Assembly (NCBI GenBank): GCA_018969115.1
Contig: JAGWYZ010000010.1
Span: 1-35,031 of the forward strand
Length of the DNA stretch: 35,031 nucleotides
Direction of reading: 5' to 3'
Source of the DNA: Chloroflexota bacterium
GTDB lineage: Bacteria; Chloroflexota; Anaerolineae; J036; Brachytrichaceae
In this document: positions 9,996-19,407 of the stretch, in pieces
Layout of the letters: every line of letters starts with the position of its first letter
Numbering within the stretch: the first letter of the stretch is position 1
Made by a program: the position numbers and the translations under genes
The notes under the pieces: generated by a model
The model's input: only the letters and a program-made list of their open reading frames with translations
Databases searched by the model: none
Told to the model about the DNA's origin: nothing

Positions 9996-10106
9996 AATAA
10001 ATATTCGCCGAAGTCATAGTGACTTCGGCATACATAAACAAATACAAACAAGTTCGCCGATTTCACGATGTCTTTCTTAATGTAACATTATTAAGATATC
10101 GTGCGA

Positions 10107-10146
10107 AAAATAAAAAAAGCACTGTTAACAGTGCTTTTTTTATTTT
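10107..10146. terminator. Bidirectional rho-independent terminator downstream of rplS (40-bp perfect palindrome)
   Basis: AAAATAAAAAAAGCACTGTTAACAGTGCTTTTTTTATTTT, perfect inverted repeat with A/T tails, 12 bp past the rplS stop. Confidence 0.9.
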
Positions 10147-10158
10147 CAAAATAATTAC

Positions 10159-10542
10159 TTAAGCTATTGCGGCTTTTGCAGCAGGCTTAGCATCGACACG
10201 ACGTTCTTTCAAACGGGCCGACTTACCTTGTAGATCGCGGAAATAATACAACTGCGCACGACGCACCTTCGCATGTCGCAATACTTCTACCCGCTCAATA
10301 CGCGGTGAGAACAACAAATAAGTACGCTCAACCCCCACGTTATTGGTCGCAATACGACGCACTGTAAAGTTTGCATTTGCACCACCACGGCGCAGACGAA
10401 TGATTGTGCCTTGAAAAACTTGGATGCGTTCCTTGTCACCTTCAACAATCCGCTGATGCACACGTACCGTATCCCCAGAACTAAGTTGGGGGATCTTGTC
10501 ATTCTTAATTAAGCTCTTTTCGAGCGATTCGACGAGATTCAT
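10159..10542 (-). CDS. rplS: 50S ribosomal protein L19
   Basis: MNLVESLEKSLIKNDKIPQLSSGDTVRVHQRIVEGDKERIQVFQGTIIRLRRGG...; start set at 10542 (SD GGAG upstream) rather than the longer ORF start at 10707. Confidence 0.96.
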   Translation of the reverse strand: MNLVESLEKSLIKNDKIPQLSSGDTVRVHQRIVEGDKERIQVFQGTIIRLRRGGANANFTVRRIATNNVGVERTYLLFSPRIERVEVLRHAKVRRAQLYYFRDLQGKSARLKERRVDAKPAAKAAIA

Positions 10543-10630
10543 CGTTATTTCTCCATTTAGCAATTTGATAACAAGCAATAGCGCAAAAAAGATACCACAC
10601 CATTTGCCGATCCTCAAATTACAGATCGGT

Positions 10631-11032
10631 TTAGCGCTTGGTATAAGTTGGGGCCTTGCGTGCACGCTTGAGACCCGGCTTCTTGCGTTCCTTTTCGCGT
10701 GGGTCACGAGTTAAGAAACCAGCAGTCTTGAGCGAAGCGCGATATTCGGCATCAACCAACAAGAGGGCACGAGCCACTGCCAAACGTGATGCAATCGCTT
10801 GACCAGTAATGCCACCCCCGCCGACATGTACACTGACATTAAAACGTGCACTTGCGCCTGTCATCACCAATGGCGCAGAAACTGCAGCCACATCTTCGGT
10901 GCGGCTAAAATAAGTCGTGGCATCCTTATCATTAATAAGCACTTTGCCACTCCCGCCTGCATAAAGCCGTGCGCGTGCTGTTGAGGTCTTACGGCGACCT
11001 ACACCTTCTACAAATTGAACTACGTCTGACAT
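10631..11032 (-). CDS. rpsI: 30S ribosomal protein S9
   Basis: GVGRRKTSTARARLYAGGSGKVLINDKD... ends DPREKERKKPGLKRARKAPTYTKR. Confidence 0.97.
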   Translation of the reverse strand: MSDVVQFVEGVGRRKTSTARARLYAGGSGKVLINDKDATTYFSRTEDVAAVSAPLVMTGASARFNVSVHVGGGGITGQAIASRLAVARALLLVDAEYRASLKTAGFLTRDPREKERKKPGLKRARKAPTYTKR

Positions 11033-11094
11033 ATTGCTGCAAATAAATTGTTTAGTGAACGATCACATCTCACAACCGCCCAACCATCCAACCA

Positions 11095-11538
11095 CTAAAT
11101 TGTCATCTCCTGAGGATTTTGTGACACATGAGGATGATCACTGCCACCATACACTTTGAGTTTTGTAATCATGCGTCGCCCCAAGCGATTATGCGGGATC
11201 ATGCCCCACACCGCTGCACGAATGATCTTGTCGACCTTGCCTTGTCCAAGCAAATTACCCAACGATTCCACTTTCAAACCACCGCCTGTATAGGTTGAGT
11301 GGCGATAATATTTCTTATCGTCCAAGCGATTACCGGTCACTTTGACCTTCGAGGCATTGACCACCACAACAAAATCGCCACAATCAACATTAGGCGTATA
11401 GGTTGCCTTATGCTTGCCAATAATAACCTTAGCAATTTTCGACGACAAGCGGCCGAGCGTCTGCCCATCAGCATTGACGACATACCAATTTTTCTTGATA
11501 TCAGCCGCTGAAGCGGCGTATGTCTTATTTGTCACCAT
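11095..11538 (-). CDS. rplM: 50S ribosomal protein L13
   Basis: NWYVVNADGQTLGRLSSKIAKVIIGKHKATYTPNVDCGDFVVVVNA... Confidence 0.97.
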   Translation of the reverse strand: MVTNKTYAASAADIKKNWYVVNADGQTLGRLSSKIAKVIIGKHKATYTPNVDCGDFVVVVNASKVKVTGNRLDDKKYYRHSTYTGGGLKVESLGNLLGQGKVDKIIRAAVWGMIPHNRLGRRMITKLKVYGGSDHPHVSQNPQEMTI

Positions 11539-11554
11539 CGTTCTTACCTTCTCT

Positions 11555-12286
11555 CTAATAACTAACGTTCACCAAACATAACCCACAAGCAGGCGCCACC
11601 CCTTTTATAAGATCAGGATTACGCGCTTCAAGCATGCGATCTATATCTTCGACAGAATTTCTGTCACTTCCAATGCGAACTAATGTGCCAACAATGCGGC
11701 GCACCATGCGAAACAAAAAGGCATTCGCCTCTATCGTAAATCGTAATTCGTACAATGATACTTCTTGCCAATTCGCTCGAATGATTCGTCTAACCGTCGA
11801 TTCACCCACAGTTGGAGAACCAAAAGCCCTAAAATCATGCTCTCCAATCAAACGTTCAGCAGCAATATTCATGTTATCAACATTTAAAACCCACGGCAGT
11901 TGCCACGCATAATACCTCATTAAAGGATGCCGAACCAAATCCATCCTCAAAGTATATTCATAGGTGCGGCTAACGGCACTAAAACGTGGATGAAACTTTT
12001 CATCACAAATTTCAATTGACCGTATTACCACATCATCAGGCAAATTTGCATTTAATGCGCATTGCAATCGATCTAATGGATGTACCCAATCAACCTCAAA
12101 AGCAATAACTTGCCCACTGGCATGAACACCCGTGTCGGTTCTGCCAGCACCAATAATACCAACCGACTTGCCACATATCTGTAGCAGTGCAGCCTCGACC
12201 TCGCCCTGAACTGTTCTAACACTCGCCTGACGCTGAAACCCAAAATAATGAGTTCCATCATAGGCGAGTGTGGCACGAATCTTCAT
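11555..12286 (-). CDS. truA: tRNA pseudouridine synthase A (38-40)
   Basis: MKIRATLAYDGTHYFGFQRQ, GAGRTDTGVHASGQV, SRTYEYTL, FRMVRRIVGTLVRIG. ORF can extend 8 codons to 12310. Confidence 0.95.
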   Translation of the reverse strand: MKIRATLAYDGTHYFGFQRQASVRTVQGEVEAALLQICGKSVGIIGAGRTDTGVHASGQVIAFEVDWVHPLDRLQCALNANLPDDVVIRSIEICDEKFHPRFSAVSRTYEYTLRMDLVRHPLMRYYAWQLPWVLNVDNMNIAAERLIGEHDFRAFGSPTVGESTVRRIIRANWQEVSLYELRFTIEANAFLFRMVRRIVGTLVRIGSDRNSVEDIDRMLEARNPDLIKGVAPACGLCLVNVSY

Positions 12287-12352
12287 AGAGATTAAAGAGT
12301 TGGTATTCAAGTCTATAAACCCACATACCGCCTCTAAAAACCTCTCACAAAA

Positions 12353-12727
12353 CTAAACCCACTCAATCAGTGCCATTGGGGCGTTATCGCCCTTACGTGG
12401 CCCTAATTTTGAAATGCGTGTATACCCACCTTTGCGGTCCGTATAACGAGGTGCCAAATCTTGAAACACCTTACGTACTGTATCCACACCACCATTCACC
12501 TGCCCAGCCACCAAACGGCGAGCTGCAACCTGTGTCCCAGTGTCCGCATCTACGGCTTTCTTTGCAATTGTAATAAGCTTTTCGGCTTGATTTTGAATGG
12601 CCTTACACTTCGTTTCGGTCGTTTGAATACGCCCATGCATGACCAAATCAGTCACCAAGCTACGGCGTAAAGACGTGCGCTGTGCCGACGAGCGCCCCAA
12701 GTGATACCCAGCTATTCGATGTCTCAT
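12353..12727 (-). CDS. rplQ: 50S ribosomal protein L17
   Basis: MRHRIAGYHLGRSSAQRTSLRRSLVTDLVMHGRIQTTETKCKAIQ... Confidence 0.97.
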   Translation of the reverse strand: MRHRIAGYHLGRSSAQRTSLRRSLVTDLVMHGRIQTTETKCKAIQNQAEKLITIAKKAVDADTGTQVAARRLVAGQVNGGVDTVRKVFQDLAPRYTDRKGGYTRISKLGPRKGDNAPMALIEWV

Positions 12728-12729
12728 GA

Positions 12730-13698
12730 TTAAGCAACTTCCTCTTCGCTCACGGGTTCTTCGCCTTGAATCAGATTCCGTGCACGTAATTTTTCTCTCA
12801 ATTCCACCATTGACTTCTCACCAAAGTTACGCAAGTTTGTCAATGAACCACCATGCTTCTCCATCATCTCCATCAAATCACCAATCGTTGAAATTCCTGT
12901 ACGCTTCAACGAGTTATATACCCGTACGCTTAAATCAAGTTCTTCAATTGGTTTATTGCGTGATTCGTGTTGAATGGGTGGCAACTGAACCCCCATACCG
13001 GGCGCAGATTCAACAGGCATAACAATCCCAGCGACCAATTTCAAATGCGTCACCAGTAACTGTGCGGCATAACCCAGCGCTTCATTTGGCCGAATGCTGC
13101 CATCCGTCCAAATTTCAAGCACTAAACGGTCATAATTGGTCATTTGACCAACCCGTGCAGCCTCGACTTCAAAATTCACGCGACGAACTGGGCTATAAAT
13201 TGCATCTACTGGCAATTCGCCAATAGGCAAGCGTGCGTGCTGTTCAGCAGGCGAATACCCACGCCCAGTGTCTACCTGAAACTCAATATCCAACCGTGCT
13301 TTTGCTGAATCTGTCGTAAACAAGTAAAGATCACGGTTAATAATCTCAATTTCCGGTGGTGTCTGAATATCACCAGCAGTAACCACGCCTTCGCCGCGCA
13401 CTTCCAAGCGCATTCGAGCAGGCATATCACCCTGCATCCGCAAACGAATTTGCTTCACATTCAACATCAATTGCGTTACATCCTCTTTGACATTGGGGAT
13501 ATCAGCAAATTCATGATGCACATCAGTGATGCGCATTGAAATAATGGCAGCACCTTCAAGTGAACTATGAAGCACACGTCGTAACGAATTACCAAGCGTT
13601 ACGCCATACCCCTGCTCCATCGGCCCAATCGTAAAACGGCCATAGTCGCGAGTTAGGATGGTGCTTTCAACTTTAGGAAATACAAATGCTTGTGACAA
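12730..13698 (-). CDS. rpoA: DNA-directed RNA polymerase subunit alpha (TTG start)
   Basis: 322 aa; GNSLRRVLHSSLEGAA, C-terminal alphaCTD VRVYNSLKRTGISTIGDLMEM. First codon is TTG (plus strand CAA 13696-13698). Confidence 0.97.
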   Translation of the reverse strand: MSQAFVFPKVESTILTRDYGRFTIGPMEQGYGVTLGNSLRRVLHSSLEGAAIISMRITDVHHEFADIPNVKEDVTQLMLNVKQIRLRMQGDMPARMRLEVRGEGVVTAGDIQTPPEIEIINRDLYLFTTDSAKARLDIEFQVDTGRGYSPAEQHARLPIGELPVDAIYSPVRRVNFEVEAARVGQMTNYDRLVLEIWTDGSIRPNEALGYAAQLLVTHLKLVAGIVMPVESAPGMGVQLPPIQHESRNKPIEELDLSVRVYNSLKRTGISTIGDLMEMMEKHGGSLTNLRNFGEKSMVELREKLRARNLIQGEEPVSEEEVA

Positions 13699-13794
13699 CT
13701 TGCCCCCACACCTTCAATTTCCCTATTTAACACAAGTATATAAACCAACAATAAAAGTTTATATTGTGCAAATCAAGAAATTGAAGACTAGAAA

Positions 13795-14433
13795 TTAGCG
13801 CGAGTAGTATTCCACTACGAGCTGTTCCTTAACAAGGACTTCGATTTCATCACGCTTTGGCAAAACGCGAACCTCAGTCACCAACCCATTGCGATCAGCC
13901 ATTAACCACTGTGGGGTTGTTGGCGATTCTTTGTCAGCAGTCAGTCGGGTCCAATATTCCAACTTGCGGCTAGATTCACGCACCGAAATCTTATCACCCG
14001 GCTTTACCAAGTAAGATGGGATATTCATCGGATGACCATTCACATTAAAGTGGGCATGGGTCACTAACTGACGAGCACCTGCTCGTGACGCTGAAAAACC
14101 AGCACGATAAATCACATTATCCAAACGACGCTCTAGCAAAACAAGCAATTCGGCACCGGTCACACCACGTGATCGGGTTGCTTCACGGAAATAACGGCGG
14201 AATTGGGTCTCAAGCACACCATAGATGCGACGCACTTTTTGCTTTTCACGTAATTGAATAGAATAGTCACTGGGTTTTGTCCGTTTCCCTTTCAAATTTG
14301 GGCCATGTTGACCAGGCACAGTCCCACGCTTATTCATAGCACACTTGCTAGACAAGCAACGCGAGCCTTTCAAAAATAATTTATCGCCCTCGCGGCGGCA
14401 CAATCTACAAACAGGTTCAATATGTCGAGCCAT
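13795..14433 (-). CDS. rpsD: 30S ribosomal protein S4 (Cys-containing form)
   Basis: MARHIEPVCRLCRREGDKLFLKGSRCLSSKC..., RRLDNVIYRAGFSASRAGARQLVTHAH. Confidence 0.97.
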   Translation of the reverse strand: MARHIEPVCRLCRREGDKLFLKGSRCLSSKCAMNKRGTVPGQHGPNLKGKRTKPSDYSIQLREKQKVRRIYGVLETQFRRYFREATRSRGVTGAELLVLLERRLDNVIYRAGFSASRAGARQLVTHAHFNVNGHPMNIPSYLVKPGDKISVRESSRKLEYWTRLTADKESPTTPQWLMADRNGLVTEVRVLPKRDEIEVLVKEQLVVEYYSR

Positions 14434-14520
14434 TTCTTATTTTTAGATTTTTGAGTTTAAATTTTAGATTTATAACACGCAATTAGCCTATAAAACCAAA
14501 ATCTAAAATCATAAATTCCT

Positions 14521-14931
14521 CTAGACGCGGCGCTTCTTTGGTGGGCGGCATCCATTATGAGGGACTGGGGTAATATCCGTAATTGACTTAACGCGCAAAC
14601 CTGATCCCTGTAGCGCACGCACAGCAGACTCACGCCCCGGTCCCGGGCCTTTCACCAACACTTCCACTTCCTGCATACCATTGTCCACTGCCGAGCGATA
14701 TGCATTTTGTGCGGCAATACGGGCGGCAAATGGCGTACTCTTACGGTTACCACGAAACCCCGCTGATCCCGAGCTATTCCAACAAATCGTACCACCCACT
14801 TTATCGGTTATTGTAATAATCGTATTATTGAATGTAGCAGAAATATGGACTTGTCCATATGCCACATTTTTCTTTGCGCGCCGTGGGTTGGTTTGTCGGC
14901 GCACTACTCGTTGCTTTTTCTGTTCAGCCAT
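14521..14931 (-). CDS. rpsK: 30S ribosomal protein S11
   Basis: [15 protein letters not shown]..., ends [18 protein letters not shown]. Confidence 0.97.
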   Translation of the reverse strand: MAEQKKQRVVRRQTNPRRAKKNVAYGQVHISATFNNTIITITDKVGGTICWNSSGSAGFRGNRKSTPFAARIAAQNAYRSAVDNGMQEVEVLVKGPGPGRESAVRALQGSGLRVKSITDITPVPHNGCRPPKKRRV

Positions 14932-15021
14932 AATTAGATTTACGATTTACGATTTAACGATTTACGATTTAACTGTAAAAATACAATCACAAATCGTAAA
15001 CCATAAATCGCAAATTTAAGA

Positions 15022-15411
15022 TTACTTCTTCTTTGCACCCTTACGGCGACCACGACCGGCGACCGTCTTCTTAATACCCTTACGAGTTCGTGCATTGGTG
15101 CGCGAGCGTTGGCCACGTGTGGGCAGGTTGCGCTTGTGGCGCAGCCCTCGATACGAGCCAATTTCAATGAGGCGCTTAATATTTAATTGCACTTCACGGC
15201 GCAAATCACCTTCTACACGATATTCTTTTTCAATAATCTCGCGTAGCTGGGCTACCTCTACTTCGGTCAAATCTTTAATACGAGTCGCGGGACTAATTTT
15301 AGTGCGAGCCAGAATTACTTGTGCGTTTTGTCGACCCACCCCATAAAGGTAGGTTAAACCGATATCAACGCGCTTCTGTCGCGGCAAGTCAACGCCTGCA
15401 ATACGTGCCAT
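15022..15411 (-). CDS. rpsM: 30S ribosomal protein S13
   Basis: [31 protein letters not shown]..., [24 protein letters not shown]. Confidence 0.97.
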   Translation of the reverse strand: MARIAGVDLPRQKRVDIGLTYLYGVGRQNAQVILARTKISPATRIKDLTEVEVAQLREIIEKEYRVEGDLRREVQLNIKRLIEIGSYRGLRHKRNLPTRGQRSRTNARTRKGIKKTVAGRGRRKGAKKK

Positions 15412-15480
15412 CTATCTCTTCTCCTAAATACTCTCTAGAAACCAAGTTTTTATGAACTAAAGAATCGGCTCCTGTTTGTT

Positions 15481-15594
15481 CTAGCCCTGTCGCTGTTTAT
15501 GCTTGGGGTTTTCGCAAATAACGAAAATTTTTCCTTGGCGCTTTACCACTTTGCACTTTGGGCAGCGCTTTTTTACCGATGCTGAAACTTTCAT
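15481..15594 (-). CDS. rpmJ: 50S ribosomal protein L36 (not in ORF track, under 60 aa)
   Basis: Translated by hand: [44 protein letters not shown] upstream. Confidence 0.95.
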   Translation of the reverse strand: MKVSASVKKRCPKCKVVKRQGKIFVICENPKHKQRQG

Positions 15595-15663
15595 ATCAAA
15601 CCTCTATCAACGCGTAATTTTACGCGCAAAAAACCGACTCACCTACCGGCGAGCCGGACTATC

Positions 15664-16437
15664 TCAACTTAAAATTGTTAACACTTCTGGCTCACCATCC
15701 GTGATCGCCACCGTGTGCTCAAAATGGGCGCTAAGTTTACCATCTTTTGTCGCAACTGTCCAGAGGTCTTTCTTAACTTTTGTTCCGGCAACCCCTTGAT
15801 TGATCATAGGTTCCACCGCAATGGTCAAACCCGGACGTAACATAAAGCCATGGTCCTCTTCACCCGTATTCATTAAACTAAAGCCTTCATGTAGCTTACG
15901 CCCGACACCATGACTGCTGTATTCTTCAACCACACTATAACCACGACCATGCGCAACCCGTTGAATTGCTGCACCAATATCTCCGAAGCGATTTCCTTTA
16001 CGCATGACAGCAATCGCACTCTTCAAGCATTCCTGCGTCGTTGACATCAATTCTTGGGCATATCGGTTTACTCGCCCTACCGGAAAGGTGGTGGCAGAGT
16101 CGGCATGGTAGCCCTTATAACAAGCTCCAACATCTATTTTGACAATATCACCCTCTTTTAACCGCCGCGTGGTAGGAATACCATGCACAATCTCATCATT
16201 TACCGAAGCACAGATTGTTCCTGGAAAGGGTGGCTGCCCTGCTGTTTTATCAGGGATATAACCTTTAAATGATGAAACTGCACCATGTTTTGCAATAATA
16301 TCGGCAGCAATTTGGTCTAGATCTAAAGTGGTAACACCCGGTTTTACATGATGCCCAATTTCGGCTAAAACCGTCGCAACAATATGACCTGCTTGCCGCA
16401 TCAAAGCTAATTCTGGGAGCGATTTTAGAACTATCAT
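15664..16437 (-). CDS. map: Type I methionine aminopeptidase
   Basis: 257 aa; GYIPDKTAGQPPFPGTICASVNDEIVHGIP, DVGACYKGYHADSATTFPVG, YSSHGVGRKLHE. Confidence 0.96.
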   Translation of the reverse strand: MIVLKSLPELALMRQAGHIVATVLAEIGHHVKPGVTTLDLDQIAADIIAKHGAVSSFKGYIPDKTAGQPPFPGTICASVNDEIVHGIPTTRRLKEGDIVKIDVGACYKGYHADSATTFPVGRVNRYAQELMSTTQECLKSAIAVMRKGNRFGDIGAAIQRVAHGRGYSVVEEYSSHGVGRKLHEGFSLMNTGEEDHGFMLRPGLTIAVEPMINQGVAGTKVKKDLWTVATKDGKLSAHFEHTVAITDGEPEVLTILS

Positions 16438-16440
16438 GCC

Positions 16441-17091
16441 CTATACCTTCGCAATCGCTGCTAACAATGCCACTGTTACTTGGTCAACAGTTTGTTCGCC
16501 ATCAATTTGGCGCAACAACCCTCGGTCTGAATAATATGAAATCAATGGAGACGTATTCTTTTCAAATACTTTGACCCGTTCCGTCACCGTTGCTGGCTCG
16601 TCGTCTGGACGGCGATATAGGGTTCCTAAACAATCACTTTTCTTGCATACCTTGGCATCATTTGGTCCTAAACTGTAAACAGAACCACAGGTATTGCATG
16701 TCCAACGATTGCTCAACCGTTCAACCAACAACTCAGACCGTACGTGCAAATAAGGCACAACTGTGATTGCTTGCCCAATGTTTTTGAGCATTTCATCTAA
16801 TGCAAGAGCTTGGGGCTGTGTTCGCGGAAACCCATCTAAAATAAAGCCCGTTTGACAATCAGGCTTGCTCAAGCGATCTTGCACAATTTGAATTGTAAGT
16901 TCATCAGGGACGAGTGCGCCGCTATCCATTATTGCGGCAACACGCCGGCCTAACTCGCTATCGCTCTTACGAATCGCACGAAACATATCACCACTAGAGA
17001 TATGTGGAATATGAAACTGCTGAACAAGAACAGCTGCTTGGGTACCTTTGCCTGCGCCCGGTGCCCCTAACATAACAATACTGTTTTTCAT
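16441..17091 (-). CDS. adk: Adenylate kinase (Cys-containing lid)
   Basis: MKNSIVMLGAPGAGKGTQA, GFILDGFPRTQPQA, CNTCGSVYSLGPNDAKVCKKSDCLGTLYRRPDDEP. Confidence 0.96.
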   Translation of the reverse strand: MKNSIVMLGAPGAGKGTQAAVLVQQFHIPHISSGDMFRAIRKSDSELGRRVAAIMDSGALVPDELTIQIVQDRLSKPDCQTGFILDGFPRTQPQALALDEMLKNIGQAITVVPYLHVRSELLVERLSNRWTCNTCGSVYSLGPNDAKVCKKSDCLGTLYRRPDDEPATVTERVKVFEKNTSPLISYYSDRGLLRQIDGEQTVDQVTVALLAAIAKV

Positions 17092-17123
17092 TGCATTACG
17101 CCCCAATAACCCAAGATCAAAAA

Positions 17124-18548
17124 TTAACGAATAAAACCTTCGTACCGTCGCATCATTAATTGTGCTTCAAGCTGACGCATGGTATCGAGCACAACACCAA
17201 CCAAAATAAGCAAACCAGCACCATCGATCAAACGTGCACCACCTGTTGCCCCTAAGGGCGTCAAGAATTGCAAATTGGTAACGTAGGCGATACCATCAAT
17301 AATATACGGCAGAATTGCCAACGTAGCTAAAAATAAAGCCCCCACAATGGTTAAACGACGCATTACCTTGGTGATAAACGTATCAGTTGTTTTTCCGGGA
17401 CGGATACCCGGAATAAAACCACCTTGTTTTTGTAGGTTTTCAGCAAGGCTTTGTTGTTGCATTACAACATCGGTATAAAAATAGGTAAATCCGATTACAA
17501 GCACAAATAACATAATTGGATAGAAAACCTGCACAAAGCTAGTTCTACCGCCAATTCGTCCGCCCGTAAAAATCTGAATCACGCTTTGAGCAAAATTTTG
17601 AACACCAGCATCCGTGCTATTCGCAAAAAAGCCTGCAATCACTGCTGGAAATGTCAGCAAGGCTTGGGCAAAAATCAACGGGATCATACCGGTCGAATTT
17701 ACCTTGAGGGGGATATGTGTCCCTTGCCCCCCCATCACACGGCGGCCCCGGACACGCTTCCCATATTGCACATTAATTCGACGCTCTGCTTCTTGAATAA
17801 TAACAATGGCAATGATCATGCCGATGAGAAACAAAGCAAATGAAATGAACGTTGCAACTCCGGATGCAGTATCTGTCGCAGTTCCAAAGATTGAGGCAAC
17901 ACCAAATGGCAAACGCGAAACAATCCCTCCAAAAATGATCATTGATAAACCTTGACCAATACCACGCTCAGTAATTAATTCGCCAAGCCAAATTGCAAAC
18001 AGAGTACCAGCCGTCATTGTCAAAATGGTGACAATTGTAGGCAAGATAAAAGCAGGATCGGTTAAACCCCAGTTAGGCAATACCCGTCCCAATTGACCAC
18101 TACTGACACTTTGTCCAATGCTTTCAAAAATATTTACTTGACCAATTGCATTCAGCATCGCCATTGGCACGGTAAAGATGTAAGTCAATCGGTTAATTTT
18201 GCGCCGGCCCTGTTCCCCTTCTTTTGCCATTTCTGTCAAACGAGGAATCACAGGTATCATCAATTGGATGATTAATTGTGCTGTCACATAAGGATATACC
18301 CCCATTGACAATACAGAAAAGTTATAAACCGAACCGCCTGATAGCAAGCTCAGCAAACCTACAAGGTTTCCTAATGCACCGGCTGACCCAGCATTAATAT
18401 TTTCTTGAATCTGGCGCAATAGTTCTACGTTCACACCCGGTACCGGAATATGCGAAACTAACCGATATATTGCCAGAATGAACACCGTGAACAAGATTCT
18501 GCCACGAAGTTCTGGGAGAAATAGCGCATTGCGCAGAGCTTCTAACAT
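17124..18548 (-). CDS. secY: Preprotein translocase subunit SecY
   Basis: 474 aa; RILFTVFILAIYRLVSHIPVPGVN, VYPYVTAQLIIQLM, ITERGIGQGLSMIIFGGIV, FIPGIRPGKTT. Confidence 0.97.
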   Translation of the reverse strand: MLEALRNALFLPELRGRILFTVFILAIYRLVSHIPVPGVNVELLRQIQENINAGSAGALGNLVGLLSLLSGGSVYNFSVLSMGVYPYVTAQLIIQLMIPVIPRLTEMAKEGEQGRRKINRLTYIFTVPMAMLNAIGQVNIFESIGQSVSSGQLGRVLPNWGLTDPAFILPTIVTILTMTAGTLFAIWLGELITERGIGQGLSMIIFGGIVSRLPFGVASIFGTATDTASGVATFISFALFLIGMIIAIVIIQEAERRINVQYGKRVRGRRVMGGQGTHIPLKVNSTGMIPLIFAQALLTFPAVIAGFFANSTDAGVQNFAQSVIQIFTGGRIGGRTSFVQVFYPIMLFVLVIGFTYFYTDVVMQQQSLAENLQKQGGFIPGIRPGKTTDTFITKVMRRLTIVGALFLATLAILPYIIDGIAYVTNLQFLTPLGATGGARLIDGAGLLILVGVVLDTMRQLEAQLMMRRYEGFIR

Positions 18549-18625
18549 ATTTAAAATTGAGAATTGAGAATAATATTGAAATGTGAGTGACGATAAATAT
18601 CCTCAATTCTCAACTCTGATACAAA

Positions 18626-19108
18626 TTATCGAACGCGATAACCGCCGCGCTTTACTTCTAACTTGGTAACAGTCCCACCTGCTTGTTCAATTTTCTCTTT
18701 GGCGGTTGCCGAAAATTTATGAGCAGTTACTTTTAATGCCAAAGCAATATCGCCATCACCTAAAATTGCAATATGTGAATCGCTATTATGGGTCAGTCCC
18801 ATTGCTACCAATGCTTCTGGGGTTACCTCAGCATTAGCCTCAAATCGTTCAGCTAGGGTGCTAACATTAATCGGTGTATATACAATTTTGTATGGATTAG
18901 AAAAATTTACACCGCGTGCAAATGGTAATTTTCGAACCAAGGGCATTTGACCACCTTCGAAATAACCATTTTTTACGCCACCAGAACGTGAGGCTTGCCC
19001 CTTCTGACCCTTACCAGCCGTCTTACCTTGACCAGCCGAGGGACCTTGACCTTTGCGCTTCTTGCGCTTACGTGAGCCTGCTGCAGGCTGAATTTCATGT
19101 AATTTCAT
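18626..19108 (-). CDS. rplO: 50S ribosomal protein L15
   Basis: MKLHEIQPAAGSRKRKKRKGQGPSAGQGKTAGKGQKGQASRSGG; start moved to 19108. Confidence 0.96.
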   Translation of the reverse strand: MKLHEIQPAAGSRKRKKRKGQGPSAGQGKTAGKGQKGQASRSGGVKNGYFEGGQMPLVRKLPFARGVNFSNPYKIVYTPINVSTLAERFEANAEVTPEALVAMGLTHNSDSHIAILGDGDIALALKVTAHKFSATAKEKIEQAGGTVTKLEVKRGGYRVR

Positions 19109-19209
19109 GTTGTAACTCGCTTTCGCTGACGCTACAACCAAAATATCGAATTGAAAATGCACCGTAATAAATTACACACACTCCCAATTCGTCATCTTGC
19201 GTTGTGCTT

Positions 19210-19404
19210 CTAATTTGAAATTTGAACCAAATGTTTAACCGCATTCACCATGCCGCGGATTTGTGGCACATCTGGGCGCTCAATAACTTGACCAAGTTTT
19301 GAAAAACCAAGCGCCTTTAAGGTTCGCTTTTGGCGAACATCATAACTAATTGCACTCTTGACCCATTTAATTGTCAATTTTTTTTCGCTAGTCATATCGC
19401 TCAT
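19210..19404 (-). CDS. rpmD: 50S ribosomal protein L30
   Basis: KLTIKWVKSAISYDVRQKRTLKALGFSKLGQVIERPDVPQIRGMVNAVKHLVQI. Confidence 0.94.
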   Translation of the reverse strand: MSDMTSEKKLTIKWVKSAISYDVRQKRTLKALGFSKLGQVIERPDVPQIRGMVNAVKHLVQISN

Positions 19405-19407
19405 TGC

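Noticed and set aside
10615-10640. CCGATC/GATCGG inverted repeat downstream of rpsI
   Set aside because: Only 6 bp, self-palindromic, no U-tract; too weak to call a terminator.
10543-10707. N-terminal extension of L19 in the ORF track (start at 10707)
   Set aside because: The extension overlaps the 3' end of rpsI and is unlike L19; a strong SD (GGAG) precedes the internal ATG at 10542.
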